A DNA stretch of 64,000 nt from Paenibacillus_AA sp045062745 (GTDB lineage: Bacteria > Bacillota > Bacilli > Paenibacillales > NBRC-103111). The DNA is taken from contig NZ_JBJGED010000010.1 of assembly GCF_045062745.1 (NCBI RefSeq), positions 124,001 to 188,000 on the forward strand, given 5' to 3'. A program made the position numbers and the translations under genes. Position 1 is the stretch's first letter, and each line of letters starts with the position of its first letter. This document shows positions 51,213 to 59,713 of this stretch, piece by piece. The notes beneath the pieces are model-generated. The model saw nothing but the letters and a program-made list of their open reading frames with translations. It searched no databases and had not been told where the DNA came from.

Positions 51213-52121
51213 ATGCTGTATACCGAGCAGGAATTTAAGGACCCCGCGTTCCCGTTCAAGGTGGAGTTGAAGACGACCCGGGGGATTGCGCGGAATTTCA
51301 AGCACAACCATCAATTTTTCCAAATCTGCTATGTCATGAAAGGCAGCTGCATTCACCGGGTGAACGGACGGGAGGCGGTGCTCGTCAAGGGCGATCTGTT
51401 CTCGATCCCGCCGTTCTACGAGCATGCGCTTGACGTCATTCCAGGCAAGGACGTGCTGCTCGCGCAGCTCGATTTCATGCCCGTCCTGCTGGACGACAGC
51501 CTGCGCAGCTTCGAGGACATCGAGAGCTTCGTGCATTTCGCCTTCATCCAGCCGTTCGTCGAGCTTAACGACCGGCTCTTGCCGCAGCTGAACTTGTCCT
51601 ACGAGGGACAGCAGCAGATGGAAGCGATGGTCGCCGAGATCCGGGGGGAGCTGGAGCGCAAACAGGTCGGGTATCCGCTAGTCGTCAAGTCGCTCATCCA
51701 AAAGCTGCTCGTCATGGCGGGGCGCGAGTACTTGGCCTTCATGGAAGAGAAGCGCGGACCGGCGGGGCTGCAAGCGAACCGGGCGTACTTCGAGGAGGCG
51801 GTGGCGTTCATCCAGAACCGTTACCACGAGGAGATTACTTTGACGGAAGCGGCAGCCAAAGCGACGATGTCGACCGCTTACTTCAGCACGATGTTCAAGC
51901 AGCTGAAGGGCAAGACGTTCGTAACGTACTTGAACGAGCTGCGGCTCGGCGAGGCGATGAAGCTGCTGAAGGAGACCGACCGGAGCGTCGAGGATATCGC
52001 CCGGAGCATCGGGTATAACAACGTCACTCATTTTCACCGCATGTTCAAAAGAACGGCCGGCGTCACGCCCGCGGAATACCGCAAAAGCAAAAACGGGTCC
52101 TCCCCAAGTCCGTCTGAGTAA
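51213..52121 (+). CDS. AraC-family regulator of the sugar-acid locus
   Basis: A 302-residue regulator. N-terminal cupin (NFKHNHQFFQICYVMKGSCIHRVNGREAVLVKGDLFSIPPFYEHAL) and C-terminal AraC HTH pair (EITLTEAAAKATMSTAYFSTMFKQLKGKTFVTYLNELRLGEAMKLLKETDRSVEDIARSIGYNNVTHFHRMFKRTAGVTPAEYRK). ATG 51213 follows AAGGGAG; an upstream TTG in frame is unlikely. Divergent from the binding lipoprotein, which it probably activates. Confidence 0.93.
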   Translation: MLYTEQEFKDPAFPFKVELKTTRGIARNFKHNHQFFQICYVMKGSCIHRVNGREAVLVKGDLFSIPPFYEHALDVIPGKDVLLAQLDFMPVLLDDSLRSFEDIESFVHFAFIQPFVELNDRLLPQLNLSYEGQQQMEAMVAEIRGELERKQVGYPLVVKSLIQKLLVMAGREYLAFMEEKRGPAGLQANRAYFEEAVAFIQNRYHEEITLTEAAAKATMSTAYFSTMFKQLKGKTFVTYLNELRLGEAMKLLKETDRSVEDIARSIGYNNVTHFHRMFKRTAGVTPAEYRKSKNGSSPSPSE

Positions 52122-52250
52122 CACCTGCGCCTTCTATAGGCAGATTCCAAAGAAACGTTATGTTTTTTCAAATATAGTGGATCGATTTCTTCCTCCGGAG
52201 CTGGTACCCTTGACCATGAAGAACGGAAAAAGGCCGAGGAGGATGAACGC

Positions 52251-53084
52251 ATGAGCTTTCGCATTGCTTTTCAAACGCTGGCTTGCCCGGACTGGAGCTG
52301 GACCCGCATCTTGGACGAGGCGAACCGGTTGGGGTACGACGGAATTGAGCTGAGGGGTATTCAAGGGGAGATGTATTTGCCGAAGGCGGAGCCGTTCCAG
52401 CCGGACCGGCTGGACGCTACGATCGCCGATCTAGCCCGCCGCAACCTGCATATCGTCTGCCTCGATACGTCATGCCTCTTCCATGTGCCGGAACGTTATG
52501 AGGGGGCAATCCGGGAAGGCAAGGACACGATCGACCTCGCGGTCAAGCTGGGGACGCCGTACATCCGCGTATTCGGGGACAAAATACCGCCTGAGATCGG
52601 GCAGGGGCAAACCGTGGCGAGTGTGGCCGCCGGCTTGACCGAGCTGGGCCGCTATGCGGAGAGCCGAGGCGTCAAGGTGCTTTTGGAGCTGCACGGCGAC
52701 TTCGTGACTTACCCGCTGATCGAGGCGGTTTTGGCTGAGACGCATAGCTCGGCCGTAGGCCTCTTGTGGGATATCGTCAATCCGATGGAAAAGGGCGAAT
52801 CGCCGGAAGTGACGTTCCGCGAGCTGGCGCCTTATATTCATCATGTGCATATCAAAGACTATCGGATCGAACCGGACGGCGGCTTTAAGCTTTGCTTGAT
52901 CGGAGACGGCCTGGTGCCGATCCCTGCCATCGTTCGTCTGTTGAAGGAGAACGGCTTTCCGGGCTGGTTGTCGCTTGAGTATGAGAAAAAGTGGCATCCT
53001 GAATTGGAGGAGCCTGAGGTGTCTTTGCCGGCGTTTATAACCTACATCAAGGACATCCTGCGGCAAGAGGAGGGGATCCGGTGA
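52251..53084 (+). CDS. Sugar phosphate isomerase/epimerase (TIM barrel)
   Basis: A 277-residue xylose-isomerase-like barrel: MSFRIAFQTLACPDWSWTRILDEANRLGYDGIELRG, then VKVLLELHGDF, GLLWDIVNPMEKGES, IHHVHIKDYRIEPDG and WLSLEYEKKWHPELEEPE carry the likely metal ligands. The following dehydrogenase gene overlaps by 4 bp (GTGA), so they act together. The segment WLSLEYEKKWHPELEEP is frequent in isomerases of hexuronate or galactonate-type loci. Substrate not proven. Confidence 0.91.
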   Translation: MSFRIAFQTLACPDWSWTRILDEANRLGYDGIELRGIQGEMYLPKAEPFQPDRLDATIADLARRNLHIVCLDTSCLFHVPERYEGAIREGKDTIDLAVKLGTPYIRVFGDKIPPEIGQGQTVASVAAGLTELGRYAESRGVKVLLELHGDFVTYPLIEAVLAETHSSAVGLLWDIVNPMEKGESPEVTFRELAPYIHHVHIKDYRIEPDGGFKLCLIGDGLVPIPAIVRLLKENGFPGWLSLEYEKKWHPELEEPEVSLPAFITYIKDILRQEEGIR

Positions 53085-54088
53085 GAACGCTGATTGCGGT
53101 TTCGAACCCGGATTTCAAGACGAGGCTCTTCCGGGCGGAGGCGATTCGGAAGCTGGAGGCCGTGTCGGCCGTCGACTGGGTGCCGGAAGGCCAGCCGTTC
53201 ACGGAGGCGGATCTGGCGGAATGGATCCCGGGTTACGACGCCTGCCTGACTACGTGGGGATCGCCCAAATTCACGCCGGCGGTGATCGCCCGTGCGGACC
53301 GGCTGCGTTACATCGGCCATGCGGCCGGCACGATCGTCCCGATCGTCGACCCGGCCGTCTTCGAGCGGGAGCCGGAGATCGTCGTCGCCAATGCGAACCA
53401 TGCGCTGGGACGGTCAACGGCGGAACTCGTGCTGACGCTTATGCTGGCCGGCGCCTGGAACTTGGGCGGCTACACCCAGGAGCTGCGGAACGGAATTTGG
53501 CGCGACAGCACGACGTCGTCGGTGCTCGGCCTGTACGGCCAGACGGTGGGGCTGATCGGCTACGGGGAGATCTCGCGGGAGCTGATCCGCCTGCTGCGTC
53601 CGTTCGACGTACACGTGCTGCTGTACTCGCGCAACTGTCCCGAGGCCGAAGCCGCCGAGCTTGGGGTCGAGCTGTGCGGGCTCGACGACCTGCTCCGCCG
53701 CAGCGCCATCGTGTCGCTGCACAACACGCTGACCGAGCAGACCCGCGGCATGATCGGCCGCGAGCAGCTGCGGCTCATGCGGGACGGGGCGCTGCTCGTC
53801 AACACCGCGCGCGGGCCGATCGTGCAGGAGGCGGCGCTCGTCGAGGAGCTGCGGACGGGCCGGCTGTTCGCCGCGCTAGACGTGTACGACACGGAGCCGC
53901 TGCCGATGGATCACCCGCTCCTGCAGCTGCCGAATGCGATCTGCGCCCCGCACATCGGCGCGCTGTCCAGCTATTGGCGCTGCCGGCTTGGGGAGCACGT
54001 CATCGACGATCTGTTGCGTCTGCTGCGCGGAGAGCCGCTCGTCGGCCATATTTCGCGCGAGAAGTTCGCGATTATGAGCCCGAGATAG
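53081..54088 (+). CDS. D-isomer-specific 2-hydroxyacid dehydrogenase
   Basis: A 335-residue NAD-dependent dehydrogenase. Rossmann motif VGLIGYGEISREL; catalytic Arg in LLVNTARGPIVQ, Glu in FAALDVYDTEPLP, His in CAPHIGALSSY. It would interconvert a 2-hydroxy and a 2-keto acid, which fits sugar-acid catabolism. GTG 53081 overlaps the preceding stop. Last gene of this unit. Confidence 0.94.
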   Translation: MRTLIAVSNPDFKTRLFRAEAIRKLEAVSAVDWVPEGQPFTEADLAEWIPGYDACLTTWGSPKFTPAVIARADRLRYIGHAAGTIVPIVDPAVFEREPEIVVANANHALGRSTAELVLTLMLAGAWNLGGYTQELRNGIWRDSTTSSVLGLYGQTVGLIGYGEISRELIRLLRPFDVHVLLYSRNCPEAEAAELGVELCGLDDLLRRSAIVSLHNTLTEQTRGMIGREQLRLMRDGALLVNTARGPIVQEAALVEELRTGRLFAALDVYDTEPLPMDHPLLQLPNAICAPHIGALSSYWRCRLGEHVIDDLLRLLRGEPLVGHISREKFAIMSPR

Positions 54089-54184
54089 CTCACGCGAGTA
54101 AGGGTTGACGGACCGATAGCGTTATGCGAGGATGGACTAGAACCTTATGGCTTGGTCTAGTCATCCGAGGAGTGCGCTTAGCTT

Positions 54185-54466
54185 ATGAAATTTTTGATCG
54201 CTTATATGCTTCTTATGAACTTCGCTACCTTCTGCGTCATGGGCGTGGACAAGCAGTATGCCAAACGCAAAGACCGCCGTATTCCGGAGAAGCGCATCTT
54301 CCTGCTCGCGCTGATCGGAGGCGCGGCCGGGGTATGGCTCGGCATGCGCGTCTGGCGGCACAAGACGCTGCACGCCTCGTTCACCGTCGGCATTCCGCTG
54401 TTGTTCGCGGTGAACGTGATTTGTGTGTGGCTGCTCGCGTCCGGTCGCTTGTTTGGATTGCAGTAG
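54185..54466 (+). CDS. DUF1294 small membrane protein
   Basis: Ninety-three residues with three hydrophobic helices and the DUF1294 signature: FCVMGVDKQYAKRKDRRIPEKRIFLLALIGGAAGVWLGMRVWRHKTLHASFTVGIPLL. Family function unknown. ATG 54185 has GAGGAG about 12 bases upstream. Confidence 0.88.
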   Translation: MKFLIAYMLLMNFATFCVMGVDKQYAKRKDRRIPEKRIFLLALIGGAAGVWLGMRVWRHKTLHASFTVGIPLLFAVNVICVWLLASGRLFGLQ

Positions 54467-54559
54467 AGAGAGTAACAGATTCGGCGGGAAACCGGATGGA
54501 GCGCGCGAGTTGCCGGAATAGGCGCTTGTGCGCTTTTTCATGTGCAGCGGGGTTAGGAG

Positions 54560-54745
54560 GTGGCCGACTTTTTTTACTATGATGCCGTCTTCAAATGCTG
54601 CAAGCAGCCGTACCGCATCTATGCAGGGAGCGAGTCGTTCCAAGCGTTGAAGGAAAACAAACAGGCTCCGATCGTCTGCGACGATTGCTCGGATCGCATC
54701 CGGTTCGAAGCCATTATGAACTTTATGCATGGTGCCCGGGGCTGA
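54560..54745 (+). CDS. Small zinc-ribbon-like protein
   Basis: A 61-residue protein with CC near the start (FKCCKQPY) and CDDC 27 residues later, spaced like a zinc ribbon; the layout recalls DUF2197-type small proteins of Bacillus. The only in-frame start is GTG 54560, which abuts AGGAG with no spacer, so initiation is doubtful. The frame is clean, and the following gene is convergent. Could be a real small gene. Confidence 0.5.
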   Translation: MADFFYYDAVFKCCKQPYRIYAGSESFQALKENKQAPIVCDDCSDRIRFEAIMNFMHGARG

Positions 54746-54766
54746 GTGATCATGGTTTAATTGCCG

Positions 54767-55522
54767 CTACACGAGCTCCAACTCGGCGACGAGCGGCATG
54801 TGATCCGAAGCGAACGACCGAATCGTGGTCGAGGTTAGCACGCGAAAGCGGGAGCTTGCCAGAATGTAATCGATTTTGCGGTCGGGGAAATCGGACGGGT
54901 ACGTAAATCCGGGCTCGGCGCCTCGGACCGGCCACGTATCCGCCAACGCGGCGAACAAGGGAGCGAGCTCAGGCGCATCGGGCCGGGCGTTGAAGTCGCC
55001 CAAGAGCAGTGTCGGTGAGTCCGCGCGGGACTCGAAATCGTTCAACAGCTCCGCTACTTGCGTCCTTCGTACCGCGGGGTCGAGCTGATAATCCAAGTGC
55101 GCCACGTAGACGGTGACCGGCGTATCGGCGATTCCGACCGTAACCCGGGCCAAGCCCGGCATCGGAGCTGGAGTTGGCGAAGCGTCCTGCGAAGACAAGC
55201 GGGTCATCGGCATATTGTCGGCTTGTACGATCGGATGCCGGCTTAGCAAGGCAACGCCGAATTGTCGCGGAGGGGCAGCCGTCTTCACCGGGGGGAGCTC
55301 ATAGATCGGCGCGTAGAAGGCGTGCATCCCAAGCGCCTCGGCGAGCCGGCCGATCATGTTCTCATGGCTGCTGCGCGGTCCCCAGTGGACGTCCACTTCC
55401 TGCAAGCCCAAGACATCCGGCCCTGCATCGCGTATGACCTCCTCGATTCGCTCCAGCTCATACTTGTCGTCCAAGCCCACCCCGGCATGCACATTATAGG
55501 TCATTACCCGTATACGGCTCAT
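54767..55522 (-). CDS. Endonuclease/exonuclease/phosphatase-family protein
   Basis: A 251-residue EEP-fold hydrolase. Motifs: MTYNVHAGVG, GLQEVD (catalytic Glu), YVAHLDYQ, LLGDFNARPD, DYILAS and SDHMPLVAEL (catalytic His). No signal peptide, so cytoplasmic. Substrate may be a nucleic acid, phospholipid or inositol phosphate; it cannot be told. ATG 55522 follows AAGGTGGGG. Confidence 0.92.
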   Translation of the reverse strand: MSRIRVMTYNVHAGVGLDDKYELERIEEVIRDAGPDVLGLQEVDVHWGPRSSHENMIGRLAEALGMHAFYAPIYELPPVKTAAPPRQFGVALLSRHPIVQADNMPMTRLSSQDASPTPAPMPGLARVTVGIADTPVTVYVAHLDYQLDPAVRRTQVAELLNDFESRADSPTLLLGDFNARPDAPELAPLFAALADTWPVRGAEPGFTYPSDFPDRKIDYILASSRFRVLTSTTIRSFASDHMPLVAELELV

Positions 55523-55613
55523 CCGGTTCCCCACCTTTCCAATTCGCGGATTCCTGTTTCCTAAATGAATTCCACGTCAGGAAAGGAAGTCCTCTTTTCA
55601 ACAACCAACGCAA

Positions 55614-56921
55614 TCAGTCTGACCGCATCGCCGTCAACTTCTCGACCGCCTTCTCCAATGTGAGGACGTCTTCGGTCGCTTGCCGCATATCCTTGAGCCG
55701 CACTTGGTTGCTCTCCGTCTCCGTCTCCCCGATCAGCATCACATAACGGATGCCTTGCGCCGCGGCCGAAGGCAGCAGCTTGCGCAGCTTGCGGCCCCGT
55801 GTCTCGAGTCGGACCCGCAAGCCGCTTCGCCGGAGCGCTGCGGCCGCTGCTAAGACCTTCGGCAACGTGTCTCCGATGGGAACGATCAAGATGGGCACCG
55901 CGGGCTCGGGCATCTGGCGTTCTTTCAACAGAGCCATGATCGACTCCATGCCGAAGGACAATCCTACGGCGGGGAACGGAAGGTCCTCGCGGCCGATCAG
56001 CTGGCCGATGATGGCATCATACCGTCCGCCGCTGCCCAGGCTGGACGCGAAGGCGCCGGTTGCGTCGAAAATCTCGTAGACCGTGCCCGTATAGAACGTG
56101 AGGCCCCGGGAGAGGAACGGATCGAACCGGCAGACGTCGGCAAGGGAAGCGGCGTTCAGCAGCTCCTGCAGAGCTCTGGCTTCAGCGGTTCCGGGACTGT
56201 CCTGCAGCCCGTAGCGTTCGGCGAGCTCCTCCAGAGACGGCGCTTGCAGCAGAACGAGCTGCTCCAGCCGCTCGAGGGTGTCCGCCTGGAGCCCTTTCTC
56301 ACGCAGCTCGTCGCGGACACCGGCCAGGCCGATCTTGGCCAGCTTGTCGAGCGTCAGCAGCACCGACACGATGTCCGCTTCCTGCCGGACGCCGAGCCGG
56401 CCCAGCAATTCGCCGATAAACCGGCGGTTGTTCCAGCGGATCACGATCGGAATATTCAGCTTCCGAAAAGCGTCGACCGCGAGCTGCATCAGCTCCGCTT
56501 CCGCCTCCGGGCCGGCGATGCCGACGACATCCGCGTCGCATTGGAGGAACTCCCGGAGCCGTCCGCGCTTGACGGGGCCGTCGCGGAACACTTTGCCGAT
56601 CTCATAGCGCTTGAACGGCAGCTCCAGTCCCGGGTAGAGCGCCATTACCTTCGCGAACGGAACGGTCAAGTCGTAGCGCAGCCCCAGCCGGCGCTGTCCC
56701 TGATCGCTCAGCTGATACATTTCCTTTAGAATTTCTTCCCCTCCGGCGTACTTCGACGCAAGCAGCTCAAGCTCGTTCAGCATCGGCGTCTCCATCGAGT
56801 CGAAGTCGTACAGCTCGAAGAGCGTCTCCAGCTCCTTTTGCACCCGGCGCCGTAGCGCCTGCTCCTGTCCGAAGTAATCGAATGTGCCTTTCACATTTTG
56901 CAGCTTGCTTATGGTTGACAT
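55614..56921 (-). CDS. Second histidyl-tRNA synthetase (HisS paralogue)
   Basis: A 435-residue class II synthetase with both catalytic and anticodon-binding parts, so not HisZ. Motif 1 region LYDFDSMETPMLNELELL, LRYDLTVPFAKV, motif 2 RYEIGKVFRDGPVKRGRLREFLQCDAD, HisA motif SRGLTFYTGTVYEI, motif 3 region FPAVGLSFGMESIMALL, then the anticodon domain (PILIVPIGDTLPK onward). RGLTFYTG replaces the common RGLDYYTG. ATG 56921 follows AAAGGATGAGGG. Its leader carries a His-rich peptide and an attenuator, so it is made on histidine starvation. Its catalytic set looks intact. Confidence 0.92.
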   Translation of the reverse strand: MSTISKLQNVKGTFDYFGQEQALRRRVQKELETLFELYDFDSMETPMLNELELLASKYAGGEEILKEMYQLSDQGQRRLGLRYDLTVPFAKVMALYPGLELPFKRYEIGKVFRDGPVKRGRLREFLQCDADVVGIAGPEAEAELMQLAVDAFRKLNIPIVIRWNNRRFIGELLGRLGVRQEADIVSVLLTLDKLAKIGLAGVRDELREKGLQADTLERLEQLVLLQAPSLEELAERYGLQDSPGTAEARALQELLNAASLADVCRFDPFLSRGLTFYTGTVYEIFDATGAFASSLGSGGRYDAIIGQLIGREDLPFPAVGLSFGMESIMALLKERQMPEPAVPILIVPIGDTLPKVLAAAAALRRSGLRVRLETRGRKLRKLLPSAAAQGIRYVMLIGETETESNQVRLKDMRQATEDVLTLEKAVEKLTAMRSD

Positions 56922-56951
56922 GATCCCTCATCCTTTCGACTCGACATAGAA

Positions 56952-57030
56952 TAAAAAAGAAACGCGCCGGACCTCCTAAGTCCTGCGCGTTTCCTATGCC
57001 GCAGGGAGGCCGAACGCGAAATGCGCTAGC
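56952..57030 (-). promoter_or_regulatory. Histidine attenuator (antiterminator and terminator) of the HisS paralogue
   Basis: On the minus strand segment 1 (57056-57063, GCGTTAGC, overlapping the leader peptide stop) can pair with segment 2 (57023-57030, GCTAGCGC). The end of the region-2 block (57013-57018, CGCGTT) can instead pair with AACGCG in segment 3 (56985-56992). Segment 3 with segment 4 (56960-56967) forms the GAAACGCGC...GCGCGTTTC terminator, followed by six T. The mutually exclusive set is that of a classical amino-acid attenuator. Confidence 0.82.
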
Positions 57031-57056
57031 CCGCCCTGAAAAGAGTTCAGGAAGTG

Positions 57057-57110
57057 CTAACGCTTCTTGTGATGATGAAGTTGTACGAACGTGACGGTAA
57101 AGGCACTCAT
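57057..57110 (-). CDS. Histidine leader peptide
   Basis: Seventeen residues, MSAFTVTFVQLHHHKKR, with codons CAT CAT CAC in a row near the end. AAGGAG lies 10 bases upstream of the ATG. It sits 26 bp after the expected transcription start and before an attenuator terminator. Three consecutive His codons in a random 17-codon frame with a good ribosome site are very unlikely by chance. Stalling at these codons would mask segment 1 of the attenuator. Confidence 0.88.
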   Translation of the reverse strand: MSAFTVTFVQLHHHKKR

Positions 57111-57142
57111 GACGGCTCGACTCCTTCAAACGAATTGGGATC

Positions 57143-57171
57143 AGTATACTAGGATGCGGGTTCTTTTGCAA
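57143..57171 (-). promoter_or_regulatory. Promoter of the leader peptide and HisS paralogue
   Basis: On the minus strand TTGCAA (57166-57171), 17 bp, TATACT (57143-57148). Confidence 0.8.
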
Positions 57172-57305
57172 GACCAGGGGGAGTTGGATGAAAAAGTTCG
57201 TCGAAAAAAGCAGGAACACGGGACAGCATCGCGAATAGTGCTGAGCGGGCATAGTAATAGAAAGAACTAATGACAGATATGGCATCGATTGCGAGGTTTG
57301 GATTT

Positions 57306-58517
57306 ATGACTCGAAACATATGCGTGAGGCGTCTTCTCCTCTTCATGGTGGCGATGCTCGCGCTGACGGGGTGTCAGTGGAATCCTGCAGCAGGACCTGC
57401 AGGTCAGCCGTCTCCCTTACCGTCAGCAGGGAGCGGGCCGACCGTGACGCCTACAGATACACCGCATCCTACGCCGACACCGACACCTGCTCCAACACCG
57501 ACTCCCGTCGTCACAAGGGCGACACTCGCTGCGATCGGGGACGTGCTGCTGCACAACACGGTGTATCAGGACGCCATGACCGAGCAGGGCGGCTACGACT
57601 TCAAGCCGATGTTCGCACTCGTCCGGGATCGACTCAGGCAGTCCGACCTGGTCGTGGCCAATCAGGAAAGCATCACCGGCGGGACGGAGCTCGGCCTCTC
57701 CTCGTATCCGCTATTCAACAGCCCGCACGAGATCGGCGACGCCCTGCTCGATTCTGGGATCGATCTCGTCACGATGGCGAACAACCATGCGATGGATATG
57801 CGCGAGAAGGGCATTGTGAGCGCGATCGCTTACTGGAATCAGCTCGGCATGCCGTACACCGGCGCGTTCGCGTCGAAGGAGGATCGCGATCGGATCCGGG
57901 TGCTGAAGACGCACGACATCTCGTTCGCTTTCCTGTCGTACACGTATGGAACGAACGGGATCCCGGTACCGGCGGATAAGCCCTATCTCGTGAATCTCAT
58001 CGATGAGCCGCGGATTCAGGCCGACATCGAGCGCGCACGCGAATTGGGGGACGTCGTCGTCGTCTCTATGCATTGGGGGATCGAGGATCAGGCGAACCCG
58101 AACGACACCCAGCGCACGCTGGCCGAGAAGCTGGCTGCGTGGGGGGCCGATATCGTCATCGGCAGTCACCCGCATGTGCTCCAGCCGTTCGCATGGCTGA
58201 CCCGGCCCGACGGGAAGCGGACGTTCGTCATGTACTCGCTTGGCAACTTCTTGTCGGCGCAGGATATGATGCCGGAGCTGATCGGGGGGATCGGTCAGAT
58301 CGAGGTGGTGAAGACGATTAAGGGCGGGACGGTTACGATTGAGATGACTAGCCCGACTTTTATGCCGACTTATAACAAGTACGTGAACTACCGGCATTAT
58401 CAAATCGTACCGTTCTCTCAGCTAAGCAAAGCGGATGCGGAACGGGTCATGCCCGTCTGGGAGTCGTTCCGGTCGAACCTGGTCGCGGGTATGCCGGAGC
58501 TGCAAATCGAGGAATAG
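57306..58517 (+). CDS. CapA-family lipoprotein (poly-gamma-glutamate synthesis protein type)
   Basis: A 403-residue exported protein. Signal MTRNICVRRLLLFMVAMLALTGC with lipobox LTGC, then a Pro/Thr-rich (PTPTPTPAPTPTP) linker. The PGA_cap metallophosphatase-like domain shows AAIGDVLLH, ANQESITG, TMANNHAMD, VSMHWGIE, IGSHPHVLQP and MYSLGNFL. ATG 57306 follows GAGGT; ATG 57270 is an alternative. In other species CapA helps poly-gamma-glutamate release or anchoring; no capBC are adjacent, so the role is open. Confidence 0.92.
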   Translation: MTRNICVRRLLLFMVAMLALTGCQWNPAAGPAGQPSPLPSAGSGPTVTPTDTPHPTPTPTPAPTPTPVVTRATLAAIGDVLLHNTVYQDAMTEQGGYDFKPMFALVRDRLRQSDLVVANQESITGGTELGLSSYPLFNSPHEIGDALLDSGIDLVTMANNHAMDMREKGIVSAIAYWNQLGMPYTGAFASKEDRDRIRVLKTHDISFAFLSYTYGTNGIPVPADKPYLVNLIDEPRIQADIERARELGDVVVVSMHWGIEDQANPNDTQRTLAEKLAAWGADIVIGSHPHVLQPFAWLTRPDGKRTFVMYSLGNFLSAQDMMPELIGGIGQIEVVKTIKGGTVTIEMTSPTFMPTYNKYVNYRHYQIVPFSQLSKADAERVMPVWESFRSNLVAGMPELQIEE

Positions 58518-58548
58518 TTGGAGCGGGAAGCCGAGGGTCTTCATACTA

Positions 58549-58592
58549 AAAAGGGGCTGCAAGTAGACGAAAATCTACATGCAGCCCTTTTC
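58549..58592. terminator. Bidirectional terminator
   Basis: AAGGGGCTGC-AAGTAGA and TCTAC-ATGCAGCCCTTTTC pair around CGAAAA, between the convergent capA-like and SIS genes. Confidence 0.88.
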
Positions 58593-58603
58593 TGTCCTTT
58601 TAC

Positions 58604-59647
58604 TTACAGCTTAACCCAAGCGTCGAGGCCGTCCGGCGAATCGGGGTTGATGCCGAGCCGCTCCGCGCACCCGAGGGCGACGATCTGAGGGATGAATATA
58701 AACGGAATGCCGTGCACCGCCGTATCGAGCTTGCGGCCGCTCGTCACGAGCAGATCGACTTCTTGCGCATAGCCGCTCTCGTCCTGGTCGGTGTAGGCGA
58801 TGATCGTCGCTCCGCGCTTCTTGATGTCCTGCATCAGCTTGCGCTGATAGTCCGCATCCGTGTTGGTCAGGGCCGCCACTACGAGCGTGTCGGACTTGAT
58901 CGTCACCATTGGGCCGTGACGTACATCGAGCAAGTGATGGGCGTGAGCCTGAGCGTTCGCGATCTCCGTGACGGCGATCGCGCCTTCCGTAGCGAGGCCG
59001 TGGAGCTCGCCGTCCGCCAGCACGACGACTTGGGTCCAGGCGAAGCTCGAGACACGGCGGATGTCGCTCTCCACGCGCGCCATGTAAGCTTCCCCTTGGG
59101 CGATCGCGGCATCGATATCGGCGAGCAGGGCGTCGTCGCCGTTCAGGAAGGCCGACAAGATCAAGTTCGCGGCATACAGGTTCGACACGGTGCGCGTCTG
59201 GCAGACGCTGGAGTCGAACGCCCAAGGCAGCTCCAGGGAGTAGTCCGCCACCTTCGACAGCGGCGATTCCGGGACGCAGGCGATGGACAGCACCGGTACC
59301 CGGCGCTGCGCCTGAACGCGCTTAACGGCTTCGACAATCTCGCTCGTGCTGCCGGAACGGGACGGGGCGACGAGCAGGGTATCCTGTAGCAGCGATGCAT
59401 AGCGTGCACCGTTCAGCATCAGGTCGCCGCCGGCAAGCGAGACGGCCGGGACACCGGACCGGAGGCCGAGCGAGAATGCGGCGGAACGGCTCAGGCAATA
59501 GCCGGAGCCGCAGCCGATTACGGTGATGCTCTTAAGCGAGTGCGAGCGGACGAAGGCGAGGAACGATGCCTTCCGCTCCAGCAAGTAGTCGTAGGTTTGC
59601 CGAAGCGCCGTATATTGCTGTTTGATTTCACTATAGGTCAAGCTCAT
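58604..59647 (-). CDS. SIS-domain sugar isomerase/deaminase (AgaS-like)
   Basis: A 347-residue protein with two SIS domains, as in the isomerase half of GlmS and in AgaS/FrlB. First: VIGCGSGYCLSRSAAFSLG, with VAPSRSGSTSEIVEAV (Ser/Thr phosphate loop). Second: VVVLADGELHGLATEGAIAVTEIANAQAHAHHLLDVRHGPM, with a Glu and His as in the isomerase site. ATG 59647 follows GAGGAGG. Acts on a phosphorylated amino sugar or fructosamine. AraC regulator lies upstream. Confidence 0.88.
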   Translation of the reverse strand: MSLTYSEIKQQYTALRQTYDYLLERKASFLAFVRSHSLKSITVIGCGSGYCLSRSAAFSLGLRSGVPAVSLAGGDLMLNGARYASLLQDTLLVAPSRSGSTSEIVEAVKRVQAQRRVPVLSIACVPESPLSKVADYSLELPWAFDSSVCQTRTVSNLYAANLILSAFLNGDDALLADIDAAIAQGEAYMARVESDIRRVSSFAWTQVVVLADGELHGLATEGAIAVTEIANAQAHAHHLLDVRHGPMVTIKSDTLVVAALTNTDADYQRKLMQDIKKRGATIIAYTDQDESGYAQEVDLLVTSGRKLDTAVHGIPFIFIPQIVALGCAERLGINPDSPDGLDAWVKL

Positions 59648-59713
59648 GCCAGATAACCTCCTCGAGAAAAGAACCAATAATGAAATAATAAATCATTATC
59701 ATGATTGTTTCAA

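Noticed and set aside
55614..56921. HisZ (ATP phosphoribosyltransferase regulatory subunit)
   Set aside because: Motif 2, the HisA motif and the anticodon-binding domain are all present, and no hisG is adjacent.
56922..57171. T-box leader before the HisS paralogue
   Set aside because: No TGGNACCGCG T-box core or specifier-loop layout; the region is instead explained by a leader peptide and attenuator.
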